Notes: generated from the letters alone by a model not told the origin. Numbered from the stretch's first letter, positions 48,276 through 60,135 are shown. The stretch: 64,000 bases of DNA from Clonostachys chloroleuca (GCA_037952775.1 JBANAY010000004.1:1240001-1304000); one strand, 5' to 3'. Program-made: numbers and translations.

Positions 48276-51068
48276 TAGGCACGGATGGACGCTCTGCAGG
48301 CTGTTCTACGGAATGTAACTGGAGATGAAGGACGGGACGGGGGACGGGGGTTGGCCCATCTGGGCGTGATTCACGAGCAAGAAAAACAAACAAAACAACC
48401 GAAATTGTAATATTGGTCAAGATTGGATACCAGTTTTGGTATCATCACCATGTAATACTTTCAATAATGAGAGCGCGGGGAGGTTATCCCGCGAGCAAAC
48501 GCCTGCAAACACGAACGGCGGGCTGCGTCTGGCCAACTAGCTAGAAACATGAACGATATCATACATGATGGGACCTTTTGGTTCTACAGTTGGATCGAGG
48601 CTAAGCTCTATCTACACGAGAATCTCACTTTTACGAGGCAGAAAAGAAGCCACTCAACCTCATGCAGGTCGAGTGTGCCCCCCCACGTGCCCGAAGTCGG
48701 AACGCCATAGTATGGACGGTCCAATGAGGCCTCTGGGGATACTACGCCACGGACTGACATTTGAGCACATCACGCCAGAGGCGCTGAGGGGCTTTTCGCG
48801 CGAACAAATGATACGAGACATTGGTTTGCGATGGCTTGCATCCTGCGTCATCCCACGAGTCGTTTTCGTCGCGGACGACCAACAGCAGCAGCCCGGGTAA
48901 GATGATCGGGGAAGGGGAGTGGCCATGGCTTCTAAGCGAATCCAGCCCTGCTGCTACTCGGTGCCAAGGAGGAGATGGTACACGTCCGTACAGAGATCGA
49001 ATGGGGGCTAGACTGAAACTTGTGGGAAGATGCACGCATCGCCGATCTGCAGGACTTGTACTTTATGCAAACGCGAACAACGAATCGATGATGTAGCGGG
49101 GATGGAGAAGGGATTTGCGTGTTGGTATTTTTTCTATGCTCAGGGAATACAACTGCCTGCGGTTTCGGGGAAAGGGATTCTAACTGCCGACAGGCGGCTG
49201 GGAATGGGAGAAAGCTGTGTTTTCTAAATAAACCGAGAACATGCCTCCATGGGTGAATGTCAAGTTCAAGAAGAACAAGTATTCACAAGCTCTGGTCTCA
49301 CCAAATGTTACTCTTTACGAGTCGTCTAGCACGGCTAAGATAGGGAGGTAGTTGCATGAAGAGCTATTTCCAACTTGAATCCCGGAGGTTGCAGTAGGAG
49401 TGGGGGAGAGGTCGAAGCAACGATGTAGGCGGCTTATGGAGTCTTTTCTTCAATCTTGCAGCCTTCCATGTAAGTAACATGCAAGTACGCATAACGATAT
49501 ATTGCCCAACTACCAACTGCATATTATGGTCCCCTCTTTCTGCGCCAAGTCTGGTCTAGTGAGAGGTCCCCTGGGAGCAGAGGATCGACTAAGAGATAGC
49601 CTCAGCAAGCCAGGACCCGCAGGCGGTCCGCTGAAAGGGCCCTGGCGGCAAGAGGTAGGCCATGATTGCGCAGCCGGGCAAATTAACGGGTTTGTGGATA
49701 TGGGCGAGGAAGTGGGCAGGTCGAACCCGTCTACTATATCTCATCCGCACCTGGGTATAATGGCATGATGTTGCTGCTGTTGCGCACCGCAGTGGTGAGG
49801 GATGTTCTCGTTAGAGACGTCTCGGTTGGCCTCTCCGAGCAATCGGTGCCACCCCTTCCAAAAGACCCTTCGTGAGTGATAAACGAGGATGCCTGTTGGT
49901 GTGGCGGATCTACTAGTATACGACCAGGAATACGTGGTATATGCATGATATACTTGTACATACCCGGGTCCTCAGTCAGCACGTACAATGCTCCGTACAT
50001 ACAGACGATTAACTAGCTCGCTAGTGCCGCATGGCAGTCTACAGCCCAGGACGCATCAACTTATCAAGTGTTGGCCAAAAGTGTGACAGTGGAGGTGGGG
50101 AAGACGTGCCTCACTACCGCATGACAAACAGCCCTCGAGAGGACATGGATGCGTGATGTGATGAATGTGATATCTGATGATTCTGTGTGGGGGGACTACC
50201 TCCTGACGCGGTTCGCATGGGCTGACGAGAACCACATGGAGGAGGATCGATCGAAGGGGTCGGAGAGTTTTTGTGATATTTTCTTTTTTGCTGTCTTTTT
50301 TTCTTTTCTGCCTCGCCGGGCCGTTGCAGAGCCGGACACGGACGAACGCCAATCTAGTCGATGAAACAGGCTTAGAGATCCGATCGTAGGGCTCGCTCGC
50401 ACGCTCGTACTATGTACATGATATGTCAGGGTCTACGGAGGAAAGGGGTGAAAGGGATGGGGGCGGGAGAGAACGGAGGGGGAGATAACAAAGCTATCTC
50501 ACCGGTCTCTCTTTCAGGAAGGGCTTGGAGCGACCACCTGGCCACATGGTGGTTGAAGCAATTAATGCAACAGTACGCACAGCAAGCATATATGTGAGCC
50601 TACGTAGCCCACGGACAGAGGCCGAGGACTAGTGGCCTGGCCGGCATACTCTCTAACTGAGGTACCCATCGGTCGATCAGCCCTGTTGTTTGCTGTGACC
50701 TGCGACCTGCTAGCGGGATTTGTCTGGAATGCCCTGGCGCATTGCTTAGCTGTAACCAGATCCAGCCGTGTTGGTTGGCTGCCAGTGGAGCGTCGCCCAT
50801 GATGAGGAGTGCAGCTCCCTCCAGGACCCTCTGGACTTGGCTACTGCCTCGCTTCCGTCTCGAGCGTTGATGACTCGCAGCAGCTAGCCTCAAAACCTGA
50901 AGCTTGGCTGGGCCTCGTTGGACGAATGGCATCTGGCACTCGCAGGTCAGTCTGCGCAGCATATGCTAACAAGGGCGCCAGTGTATTGAGTGGCCCTTAT
51001 AGTTGCGGCGGCATGGAACGCCCTGATCAGCTGGCGGCCTGCACCTGCAGCCTCTAAAAAAATGCTCC

Positions 51069-51100
51069 GGGGGGGCTGGAGGCGGGGGGGTTTAGGGGGG
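51069..51100 (+). other. G-run cluster, possible G-quadruplex
   Basis: Runs of 7, 7 and 6 G separated by short spacers within about 32 bases. The G runs are long enough for four G-tracts. Function unknown. Confidence 0.5.
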
Positions 51101-51852
51101 CCCTGTACCTGCTACCCAATGGCACAGTGCATACGCTGATTGCTAATACCAATACCTGGCCTGTGGCAGCAGGGGCCGGGCTCGCAAGCTGGGGATGAGG
51201 AGAAAGCTCGACGACGTCGGCAAGAATGTCCAGCATGAGCTGTCAGCGTGCGCCATTGGATATGGTCTGGCTGGGCCGAATGACCAGCAGCATTTGCCTC
51301 GCTTTGACGCTAAAAGATGACTAGGATCTGACTGCAGCTGCAGAAGAGCCAAGCTCACAGTGCAAGCTCTACTGGTTTAGGTGTAGCAGCTGGTGGAGTG
51401 GGACTGCGGTACGGGTATCGGATTGGCCATCTAGCTAGCCGCAGATTAACATGGGCGCCTTAGCTCAACGGGCCGTGCAGCTCCCATAACCCCCAGCTGT
51501 CTGTCCGTTGCGGTGTCTGCGAATGGTGGCGAGCGAGATGGAGGGCCAGGAGAGTAGACTCGAGCCGACTCGAGTCGAGTCGAGCCGGGGGCTGTGGGCG
51601 CAGGTCTCGCGTCCTGTTCTGGATATGTTCCAAAGAGGGGAGGGAGGAAGGCGTGTTGGGAAACCGCCTCACTCATTCGCCCAAACCGCCCACCCACCAA
51701 ATACCAGAGTAGCGTCTCAGTCGTCTCAGTAGACATATTCAACAGCCCGTCCCGTCCCATCTCGTCCCAGCCCATTCACCCTCTCCCCATCCATTGCTGC
51801 CTCAACCTGCCTGCACACATATCACGTTGCCTCTGCCCCAATCCGCCAGGCT

Positions 51853-51883
51853 CACCACCACCACCACCACCACCTCCTCCTCC
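51853..51883 (+). repeat. CAC/CTC trinucleotide microsatellite
   Basis: Seven CAC units followed by CTC units, upstream of the dual zinc-cluster gene, in non-coding DNA. Confidence 0.8.
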
Positions 51884-52865
51884 AGAATAGCCTTCCATCC
51901 ATCCCGACGCCTAGCTGCGACGGTGTGTTCACCTTGCATGCCATCAGCCCTCCCCCGAAGGAGACCTGGATCATACCATCCCCTTTCCTGGCCTCGTCAT
52001 GGGACAGTGACTGTGTCTTATTCCGGGCCACCATCAAACGTCGCCATCCTCTTTTTGACGTCTAAACCAGTGCTGGCGACAAGCTGCCTCCCGAATTGGA
52101 TCCCTACGGTTTAAGAACAAATCCTACCCCAACTCAATTCCGTCCCTCCGTCGAGGCAAACGATTGCTACCTTCGGTTACATTACATGGGGTTTGACGCG
52201 CATGCATCTCCCCCCAATAGCAAATATTGGAGCCGGATCGACTGATTAATTTACCTCCTGCGGCCAAGTGAGACTGGCTTGTTGGCCCTCGCCTCCCTCT
52301 TCTTGCCGGCGCGCGGTCTTCATCTACTGCCCTGCTGCTCGTTCGCTCTCAGAAATCGACTGACTGACACCAATCTGCCCCCGCCGGTTAAACGCCGACT
52401 ATCACCGACCAATTATCCCCAGCCCGTCTTGCGCAGGCAAACCACGTCTCCAGCGAAATAACCCTGGGAGTAAGCAGAGCAAGGCCAGACAATAAGTCAG
52501 CCTGATTCAGGAGCGTCAACGCTCGCTTTGCTTCTGGGCCCGCGGCTTTGTGTTGCTTTTTAAAGTACCCCCTAATCGGATGACCACGCCTTATTCCTTC
52601 TGTGCAACGGTTCGGCTTTTGATCAGATACGATCTACGGCCCACCAGACCCGACTCGTCACTTGCTGCAATCTTTTCAGCCTTGCCGGTAGACCTTCGGC
52701 GCGTCGAATTGAACCGCCGGCCGCCTGTGCGCACCCGCCGCTGCCGTTGCTGAGTGGGCTGTGCTGGAATTGACGCCCTGGACAGCTTGTTGCCGACACA
52801 GCTGCGCCCTTTAAATAAATAGTTGTATCACCTCCTCCACCGGCTCCAGCCGACCCCAAACAGTA

Positions 52866-54996
52866 ATGCCGCACATGCGAGAGGTCAAGACGTGCGACCG
52901 TTGTCGCCATTTCAAGCGGCGGTGCGACCTGCTGAAGCCGTCGTGCACTCGGTGCGTCCAGGCTGGCGTGCGATGTAGCTTCGAAGCTAACGGTATCACC
53001 GGCGGCGGCCCTTCCTCCATCTCCTCCCTCTCCCCGACCCAGACCTCGGACGAGGTGGGGTTTAGGGCCGACAGCTCGACGCCCGGCGCTGGCAACGGCT
53101 TGATCTCGCCCTCCACCTCGACGGAAGATGCCGACTTCGTGAACCGTGCGGCCTCCCTCTCCGTGTCAGGCGATCCTACAGCTACCGGACCCGAAGAGGG
53201 CGAAGGGGGCGATGAGGAGGGCGATGGGGACGGCGAGGGCGAAGGGGCGGCGAGCGCTGCTGCGCCAGCTCCTGCTCCTGCCAAGCCACCCAAGGTCGTG
53301 CGCAAGCGGAAGCGCAATTGCCTGAGCTGTCTACGATGCCATCGCCTCAAGGTGAAGTGCGACAAGGAGCTGCCTTGCGGACGATGCAAGTCGAGCGGCA
53401 ACGGGCGCGAGTGCTACTATAGCTACAACAAGGGACCCAATGGAGGCAAGTTCCCTTGTCCTACCGTCACCCCAACCTCGAACACAAGATCTGGGGGCGA
53501 CATTACAAAGTCAACTCAGGCGACATGGCATGTCAGTCATGAGCCCCGTGGTGCGAGCCATTGGAGAGATCTGATGACCAAGGTAAGCTCACCTCCCCCT
53601 CTCCATTGATCCCAATCTTCAACCGTAAGGAGACGCTGACTTTTCCTTTTCTCTGGTAGATCGGTGCTTTGACGACAAAGGAATCCCCCCTCTCGCCGCC
53701 GCCCTTGAGAATGTTGCGACCAATGCCTGCCTTGCGAACTTTACGCTTCCTGGGAACTTCCCTTTTGGAACGCCTGGTGCAACAAAGTACTACTCCCGCG
53801 ATGCCGTGATACGCCTCATTGAAAGCGAACGACCGAGAGCCCAGATATACATTGACAGGTACATCAACCTGTTGGACTGCGTCAACCCGATTGTTGATGT
53901 ACCCCAGTTCAAGCTCGAGGTTGAAAGCTACTGGGAGAACCCCGACACTGTCACCCTTGACTGGCTGGCACAATTGCTCATGGTTATGGGCCTCGGTGCA
54001 TTTGCCACGCCAGAGGAGCCGAGTATTGCGACCGAACTGATGATGGGTGCTGAGGCCTGTATCATGCAGACACCCTTCATGTTCCGTCCGACATTTACCT
54101 CGCTCAAGGCCATGTGTCTTGTCGTTGTGGCTAAGCAAGTGTGCAACCCAACCTGCTGGTTCACCGATTCGTGCTGGTCACTGCTGGGGCTTCTCGTGCG
54201 GATGTCGTTCATCTATGGCCTCCCGCAAGAGACGATTGAAATTCGAGATAATGTCGATCGAGGCACGAGGCGAAGACTTTGGCTCACCATCATCTATCTC
54301 GATATCAAAATCTCCATGCCTACGGGAATGCCACCATTGACACGCCCGGACGAGCTTCGATCGTTGAAGAGCTCCATGCCGGAACTGGTTCAGACTGATC
54401 CTCTGCAGCAGATTCTATCCGAGTCGCTGCCGGCGGTTCTCTCAGTCCTTGTCCAGATCAACTCGAGCAACGATCAGATTCCCTACGCCGAGGTACTGAG
54501 ACACAATGCCCAGATCCGAAACCTGATTGCCCATGCCAAGCGTGTCATTGCGCACCCCCTTCAGCGTGTTACGGTGGATATCTATCTCCGCCGTTGCCTC
54601 ATGGTCTTGCACCGGCCGTTCGCTCTTCACCTTGAGGGTCCCACCTTGTTCCCCGAGTCGTACTGGTCTTCCCTCGAGTGTTCGCTGGCCGTGCTGATGC
54701 ACTACCGTGACCTGTGGTCCGAGGACTTTAGCCTCCGCTATGATCTTGTCGGCCGTGCTTTCACAATGGACTTCTTCTCGGCCGCCCTGCAAGCGTCGGT
54801 TCACGTCCTGAGAAAGGACGCGCCACTCGCTGATGAGGAGGCCATAGGGTGCCAGATCCCACCAAGACAGATTATCTTGGAAACACTGGAGAGCTGTATT
54901 GAAATCTGGGATAGCGAGCAACAAAAGAGCGTGTGTTGGAGGACTGCCTATGATGTGCTTACGGCCATTATGAAACTCATGCCAGATGCTGAGTGA
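52866..54996 (+). CDS. transcription factor with two Zn2Cys6 clusters, one apparent frameshift
   Basis: Probable nuclear regulator. Exons 52866-53582 and 53660-54996 (intron 77 bp, GTAAGC donor). Cluster 1: C10-x2-C13-x6-C20-x6-C27-x2-C30-x6-C37. Cluster 2: C155-x2-C158-x6-C165-x5-C171-x2-C174-x8-C183, preceded by KVVRKRKRN. Between them is an acidic Glu/Asp/Gly linker and an Ala/Pro stretch. The second exon holds the fungal-specific domain (YINLLDCVNPIVDVPQF, LTIIYLDIKISMPTGMPP). The two exons do not share phase by one base. Adding one C to the C6 run at 53685-53690 restores a 684-residue product through SPPLAAALENV. An indel right at the splice site would also do it. Most fungal factors have only one cluster, so the pair is notable. 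Targets unknown. Confidence 0.85.
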
Positions 54997-57154
54997 GAAA
55001 ATGCAATGAATATATATGGATTATCTACTGCAGGGAAATTGGATATAAAAATTTCCTTTTTTTGTCTTTCCTTTTATTTTTCTCTCATTCTACTATTTCT
55101 GTCTTAATCTAATGGTGCAGCAATGGAGCGATATTTTCAGCTTGTAGTGTCTGTTGGGGAGCCTTTTCCGACAACGGGATTTTGCTCTGTGTTTGGATAT
55201 GTTCTATACATATGAATTGGCCGCCGGTTCTTCTGATCTGCCCGGTTTAAGGGGCGCATATTGATATGGGTACAGAGGAGCTGAGTGAAGCCGGTAGCTT
55301 CGCTCAGGGCTATATTTTTTTTGGGTGTTAAACTCGACATGTATCTAGTTCATGGGTTGACGCTGGAGCGATATTATCTTTCCGTGCTATTTGCCTTTCG
55401 CTGTTTCTCGCTTGAATTTATTTGTTTGGTTTCGAGGGCATTTCTTACTTAACGACCATGGCCTATTAGGGGAAATTGCTTCCTCTACCTATGATAGTAT
55501 GACAAATATGACATGTTTTCCGCTTCAACATCTTTGGCATGCACTGCTGCCCAGTATGTCTATAATGTACGTGGCCAAGTGGATAACACTGGAAATGGCA
55601 CACCCAAATGAAGAGCCAAATTATCACCTAAATAAACACCCGAATAAACTTCTAAATATTTGAACAAATAGCTCATTCTAAATAGAGATTAGAGAATATC
55701 AATATTTAGGCCTGGATATTCTGTTCCTTTAAAGTTTATAGCGAGCATTAAAAGATGATAGATCAAGCATGTGTTAATAGAGTGCTTAAGTGTGCCATTT
55801 CCAATGTCAGCCACTTGTTGGCCTCGGCCGCCAGCACGATGAGACAAGTGTGTTGGGCGATGGGTGGCTTGACACTCAGCTTGGCAAACATGGGCACGGC
55901 TAATTACAGATTTCACATGCGATGTTTGGAGGACTGGAATGGAGTCTAGAACTCCCATCCTGCCGGGTGTTTGTCTGAGGCAAAAAAAGAAGGGTATGAC
56001 TGTAAGAGGACTGCCGGACGAGACAATTATCTTGACGGTGGTACAGGGAAAAATAATAGGACATACGAGCTCTTGGCATCAGACGAAGAGGATGAGGAGG
56101 GTATGATAGGACAAACTTATGTCACTTGTAGGGTGGTGCTGATGCGACGGGTCACCCCGCACACAAGGGTGACATGTTGTCCCGAAGCTGGAATCTCTTT
56201 TTGCTGCATATGGAGTTGTGTACAGTAGAGTGCTCGATGGACGTCTGACCACAAGCTGAGACAGGAGAGGGAAGAAGGTTGAGTTCCGTGGGAGCCGAGG
56301 GTTGAAACAGGGTTTCAAAGAGAAGAAAATGAAAACAAGAAAAAGGAAAAAAAAAGAGAGGGCGGGCGGGGCGGTGCTGGAACTTGATGAACATGAACAG
56401 CACATGTGTGGATGGGAAAGTGATTCAAAGCCGACACATGCCTGGCCACCGTTGAATGGCTGAGACATGGCTGACAGTCTCTGTGCGAGCCTGTCAACGA
56501 GAACTCGCCGGGGTTTAGGGTCACCAGAGTTCTGCTTAGAGCTGACGGTTCTACTAATTCTAGAGCGGACAGTTCTAGAGCTAACTGGGGTGATCGAGAT
56601 GTCGAGGATACGATACGACCCAACGCTTGGCACTGGCGCAGAGATGTCGTCATTCAAATCTGGTGAAACAAACGGTGGCATGCGCTTGTCGCGTAGTGCG
56701 AGCACTCGCATGCACGTCCTTCTGCCTTGTGTCCCGGTGTGTGCATATCGTGCAGAGTGCGTGAATGAAGCGTGCATACTTATTGGAAGGAAGTATTGCT
56801 GCATGCCCATTATTGGTCCCGGTTGTCAACAGAGAAAGCCCCGCCAACGTCTCAACCCAACCCCGGCCTGATTGATGGAGTGACGAACGACTTCATTCTG
56901 TAGAGCTGTAGAGCAATAAAGCAGAAACGAGCATCCTCGTCTTTGGCTTTCTGCACCACTGATCTATCTCCGTCACGTGTGGGCCCCCAGCGACTGACAT
57001 CGTGCCACCTGCACCTGGCACACGATCCAGTATTTCAACCCGCCGACCTACCACCCGCCCATCGCCCAAGGTCTCCTGCCCTGCGTTTTAATCGCTCTCA
57101 CAACCTGCACGATAGAACACCACACCCGCACTCTGGACGCAGCACAAAACCATC
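54997..57154. other. gene-poor region with an AT-rich patch
   Basis: About 2.2 kb. 3' flank of the regulator, then an AT-rich patch at about 55600-55760, then non-coding DNA up to the GLC8 promoter. A 243-codon minus-strand frame (56079-56810) has no motif and low-complexity Ser/Phe runs; not called. Confidence 0.5.
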
Positions 57155-58044
57155 ATGGCCTCCGTACTGGAACATTCCCCCCGGCGCATTCGCCACCTGG
57201 GCCTGATGCGAAGCGACCCAAAGGTGAGCAAGCAACGCCGACGCCAAGCTCGAGGAAGCTTCACCCCGCTAACTGAGAGCTCCTAGGTATTCTCAAGAAC
57301 CCCTCGCAATCCAACACCGCAACCGTTGCCACTGTTTCAAGCCCTACCCGTGAGAGTCCTCCCAAGGGCCGTGAGCGGGCCATGTCCAGCAAGGAAATCA
57401 CTATTGAGAACACGGCCATCAACGCTGGCCACCGCCGCTCCTCCTCCGCCGCCCGCCGCCCGTCCCGCCGGCTCTCGTCCCAGAGCGGCTCTGGCGACCC
57501 GGCTAACCCTGCCGACGCCGGCCAGCGCCTCAAGTGGGACGAGGCGAACCTGTACCTCACGGAGCAGGAGCGCAGCTCGACCATGAAGATCACGGAGCCC
57601 AAGACACCCTATGCTAAGCACTACGACCCGGCCGAGGACCCGTCCGACGAGGACGAGGCGATCGACGAAGTGGAGGGTCCTCGTCGTCAGCGTAAAGGTC
57701 CAGGTGCAGCTGTGGAGGATGACATTCCGGGTCTATCGCTGGGCGAGCCAGAAGAAGAAATCCCGGAGGCGACGACGACGAGCTCGCCCTCGTCCAACAA
57801 GACGGTCCACGTGGATGAGGAGAGCGTCACCTCCGAGCACCCGGACCTGGTGGGACTTTCTCCCGAGGAACGCGAGAAGCACCGCCAGTTCGAGCAGGCG
57901 AGGAAGAAGCATTATGAGATGAAGAACGTGGCGCAGCTGCTGGGCCACTCGGAGGAGATGCTCGACGACGAGGACGACGAGGACGACGAGGACGAGGACA
58001 AGGAGATCCCGCCCATGCCCAAGATACCCAACGGCCTTAAGTAG
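57155..58044 (+). CDS. GLC8: protein phosphatase 1 inhibitor-2 / Glc8 family, one apparent frameshift
   Basis: Regulates type-1 protein phosphatase (yeast Glc8 is an activator; animal I-2 an inhibitor). Exons 57155-57223 and 57287-58044 (intron 63 bp, GCTAAC branch). Motifs: KGILKNP across the junction, [14 protein letters not shown] (about residue 106), KTPYAKHYD with the kinase-target Thr, and [19 protein letters not shown] near the C-terminus, then an Asp/Glu tail. As written, exon 1 joins exon 2 in the wrong phase. Adding one C to the C6 run at 57177-57182 changes exon 1 to [16 protein letters not shown] and gives a perfect K-GILKN junction and a 275-residue protein. This gene gives one of the clearest cases that the base is truly missing from the sequence. 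Confidence 0.9.
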
Positions 58045-58549
58045 GGCTCGGCTGCGGGCGAACGAGGTTATTTCATGCATTGACGGGTGTACTTTATGAC
58101 GGGACGAAGGTCGGTTTTGCTTCTTTTTTTTATATCTGCTGGATTTCTAGGTGTCTGAGACGAATTGTTCTCACCCACTCAGGAGTTGGGGGCTGTTATT
58201 CATGGTTCACCGAGGGCGTTATTTGGAGATGTGCACGACCTGGAAGGTATCAAGAAACACACCAGAGAGAAGGGGCGGTACGAATATGATTGTTGTTTAT
58301 TTGTTTTCCCTTGCAGCGGTAGATATATATGCACTTGATGCGGCACAATACATTTCTCATACTGCCGCTCGTATTTGAGCATACACGCCCCCAGCTTCGC
58401 CATCAAATGCTCGACGTGGAATCTTTGAGTCCAAACTCAAATTCGAATGCTTCTATCGGCTTCTGAACGCTCATCCCAAACTTGCATATCCCTTCAAACA
58501 ATGCCGCTTGTCGTAAACCCATATCACAGCTTCCAGCGTGTTCCCTCGT
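58045..58549. other. convergent 3' intergenic region
   Basis: 505 bp between the GLC8 stop and the LCL2 stop. Holds both 3' UTRs, with T-rich tracts near 58121-58135 and 58295-58310. No gene seen. Confidence 0.6.
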
Positions 58550-59022
58550 CTACAGCAACCCCTTCCGCGCCAGCTCGATTTTGCGAGCGGTCTCGCCTGG
58601 CTTGAACCCGCTTCTTGAGACGCATATCCTCTGGCCCTCGGCGAGCTCGAACTTTTCCTGGTGTGAGTCGAAGGCGCACGGGCAATGGTGAGGGAAGTGC
58701 ACGCAGGCAAGTGTGTCGGGGCAGAGGAACTTGTCGCAGTTGGCTGTTGGTAAAGAACGAACGAATTAGTCTCAAAAGTCTCTCTCAAAAAAAGATAGGA
58801 AGCAAATTCAAGAGAATGGAAAGAAATCTTACAGTGCTCGTAACGCTGTCGGAAAAGTGATGCGTCGCTCGGGTTGTTAGGCGCCTGCTGGCTTCCCTGC
58901 TGGTGAGCTTCGTGTGGATTGCCGTTGCCGCCGCCGCCGCCGCCAAACATCTGGTCAAAGAAGCCCCCGAATTGGGCGTTGACCGCCGTCAGAAGTGTAA
59001 GGAGCGCAATGAGGTATCGCAT
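58550..59022 (-). CDS. LCL2: long chronological lifespan protein 2 (Lcl2), ER-associated secreted-type protein
   Basis: Small fungal protein with a signal peptide, linked in yeast to ER-associated degradation and lifespan. Exons 59022-58833 and 58743-58550 (intron 89 bp); 127 residues. Residues 1-17 or so are a signal peptide ([16 protein letters not shown]), followed by [16 protein letters not shown] and a Gln/Asn-rich linker. The conserved core after the intron is [21 protein letters not shown], then [11 protein letters not shown] and the C-terminus [14 protein letters not shown], all family hallmarks, with Cys positions suited to disulfides. An in-frame upstream start at 59091 is less likely because it would bury the signal peptide. 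Confidence 0.92.
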
Positions 59023-59256
59023 TTTGGGCGAGAAGCTTGTATATAGTGCTTTTGACAGCGCAATGGTGGGTTGCGGCTTTGCGGGTTGCATCGATGATAG
59101 CTGTCATGATCATGGAAGTGTGTTATCGATAAGACCGAGCTGGCGGGTGACTAAGCGTGAAAACTGCAAACAATACTGCGGCAGAATGCAACGGCCCATT
59201 CACCACCAAGCAAGCCAAAAATCGACGACGGCCAACCCTCAGGATTCACAACGGCC
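59023..59256. promoter_or_regulatory. bidirectional promoter region LCL2/bL27m
   Basis: 234 bp between divergent start codons, so both promoters and 5' UTRs must overlap or abut here. No specific site is claimed. Confidence 0.65.
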
Positions 59257-60135
59257 ATGCGGTCTCTCATTGCCCAGCGGCCTTTCGTGGCTGCTCTTTC
59301 TGGCCTGAGCAGAGTCTGCATCAACCGAACGGCCCCGATCGGCGCTCAATTGGCCAACTCTCTTGTCCAGGGACAGAGGTACGCCTCGGTGAAGTCTCAG
59401 GGAGCCTACAAGAAGAAGAGCAAGAGAGGAATTCCCAAGAAGCTCGGTGCGAAGCGTACTGGCGGTATGTCAAGACCTTGACTGTGATTACTACCCTTTC
59501 AAGATCCAATTGCTGATCCAATTCGCACCCAACCAGACCAGTATGTCATACCCGGAAACATAATCTACAAGCAGCGAGGCACGCTCTGGTGGCCCGGCGA
59601 GAACTGCATCATGGGCCGGGACTTCACCATCCACGCCATGGCTACCGGCTACGTCAAGTACTACCGCGATCCCGCCCGCCACCCCGACCGCAAGTACATA
59701 GGCGTGACCTTTGAGAAGGACGACGTGCTCCCCTACCCCGCGCACGCCGAGCGGAAGCGCAAGCTGGGCCGCACCGCGCACCAGATCAGGCCCGAAGTTC
59801 CCAAACCCGAGGTCTCGCCCTCGGGCATCCCCTTCCAGATCACCCGCGTGGAGAAGGGCGAGCCGGACCGCCTGCTACGCCTGCGCAAGGACTACAGCTA
59901 CCGCGAGGACAACTGGCGGATCGGGCGGCTGGTGCAGACGACGGGCCTCAAGATCAAGCGCTTCAGGACGAGGAAGCAGTACTTCCGGCACCGCAGGTGG
60001 AGGCGCGAGCGGGAGATTGAGGGGCAGCGTAAGGCGGCCCAGAGGAGGGAGGAGCTAGGCGACGACGCCGTCAAGGTTGTCAAGCAGCTGAGCAAGAAGG
60101 CCCTCAAGAAGGCCAAGAAGGCTGGGCGTAAATAG
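59257..60135 (+). CDS. MRP7: mitochondrial large-subunit ribosomal protein bL27m
   Basis: Component of the mitochondrial 54S subunit near the peptidyl-transferase centre. Exons 59257-59464 and 59537-60135 (intron 72 bp); 268 residues. An N-terminal presequence (MRSLIAQRPFVAALSGLSRV) precedes the mature start RYASVKSQGAYKKKSKRG. The bL27 core follows: KKLGAKRTGGDQYVIPGNIIYKQRG, then WWPGENCIMGRDFTIHAMATGYVKYY. The C-terminal extension is basic, typical of fungal bL27m (the yeast homologue is Mrp7, also called MrpL2). Divergent from LCL2. Confidence 0.95.

Larger units (their letters stand above)
48276..52865. other. gene-poor region and long upstream region of a regulator gene
   Basis: About 4.6 kb without a supported gene. 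Left: UVE1 3' flank. Middle: short frames only. At 51069-51100 three long G runs. At 51558-51585 repeats of ACTCGAG/GTCGAG. From about 51680 to 52860 the plus strand is C/T-rich with CAC and CTC triplet repeats, the look of a fungal promoter and long leader for the gene at 52866, with several small upstream frames. Confidence 0.5.

Noticed and set aside
51089..51100. Telomere-like TTTAGGG
   Set aside because: Single copy inside a G-run cluster, not a TTAGGG array.
51450..51530. tRNA-like TTAGCTCAACGGG string
   Set aside because: D-arm-like start only; no anticodon stem or T-arm with GTTCGA follows.
56079..56810. 243-codon minus-strand frame
   Set aside because: Low-complexity Ser and Phe runs, no motif, and overlapping frames on both strands; looks like non-coding DNA.
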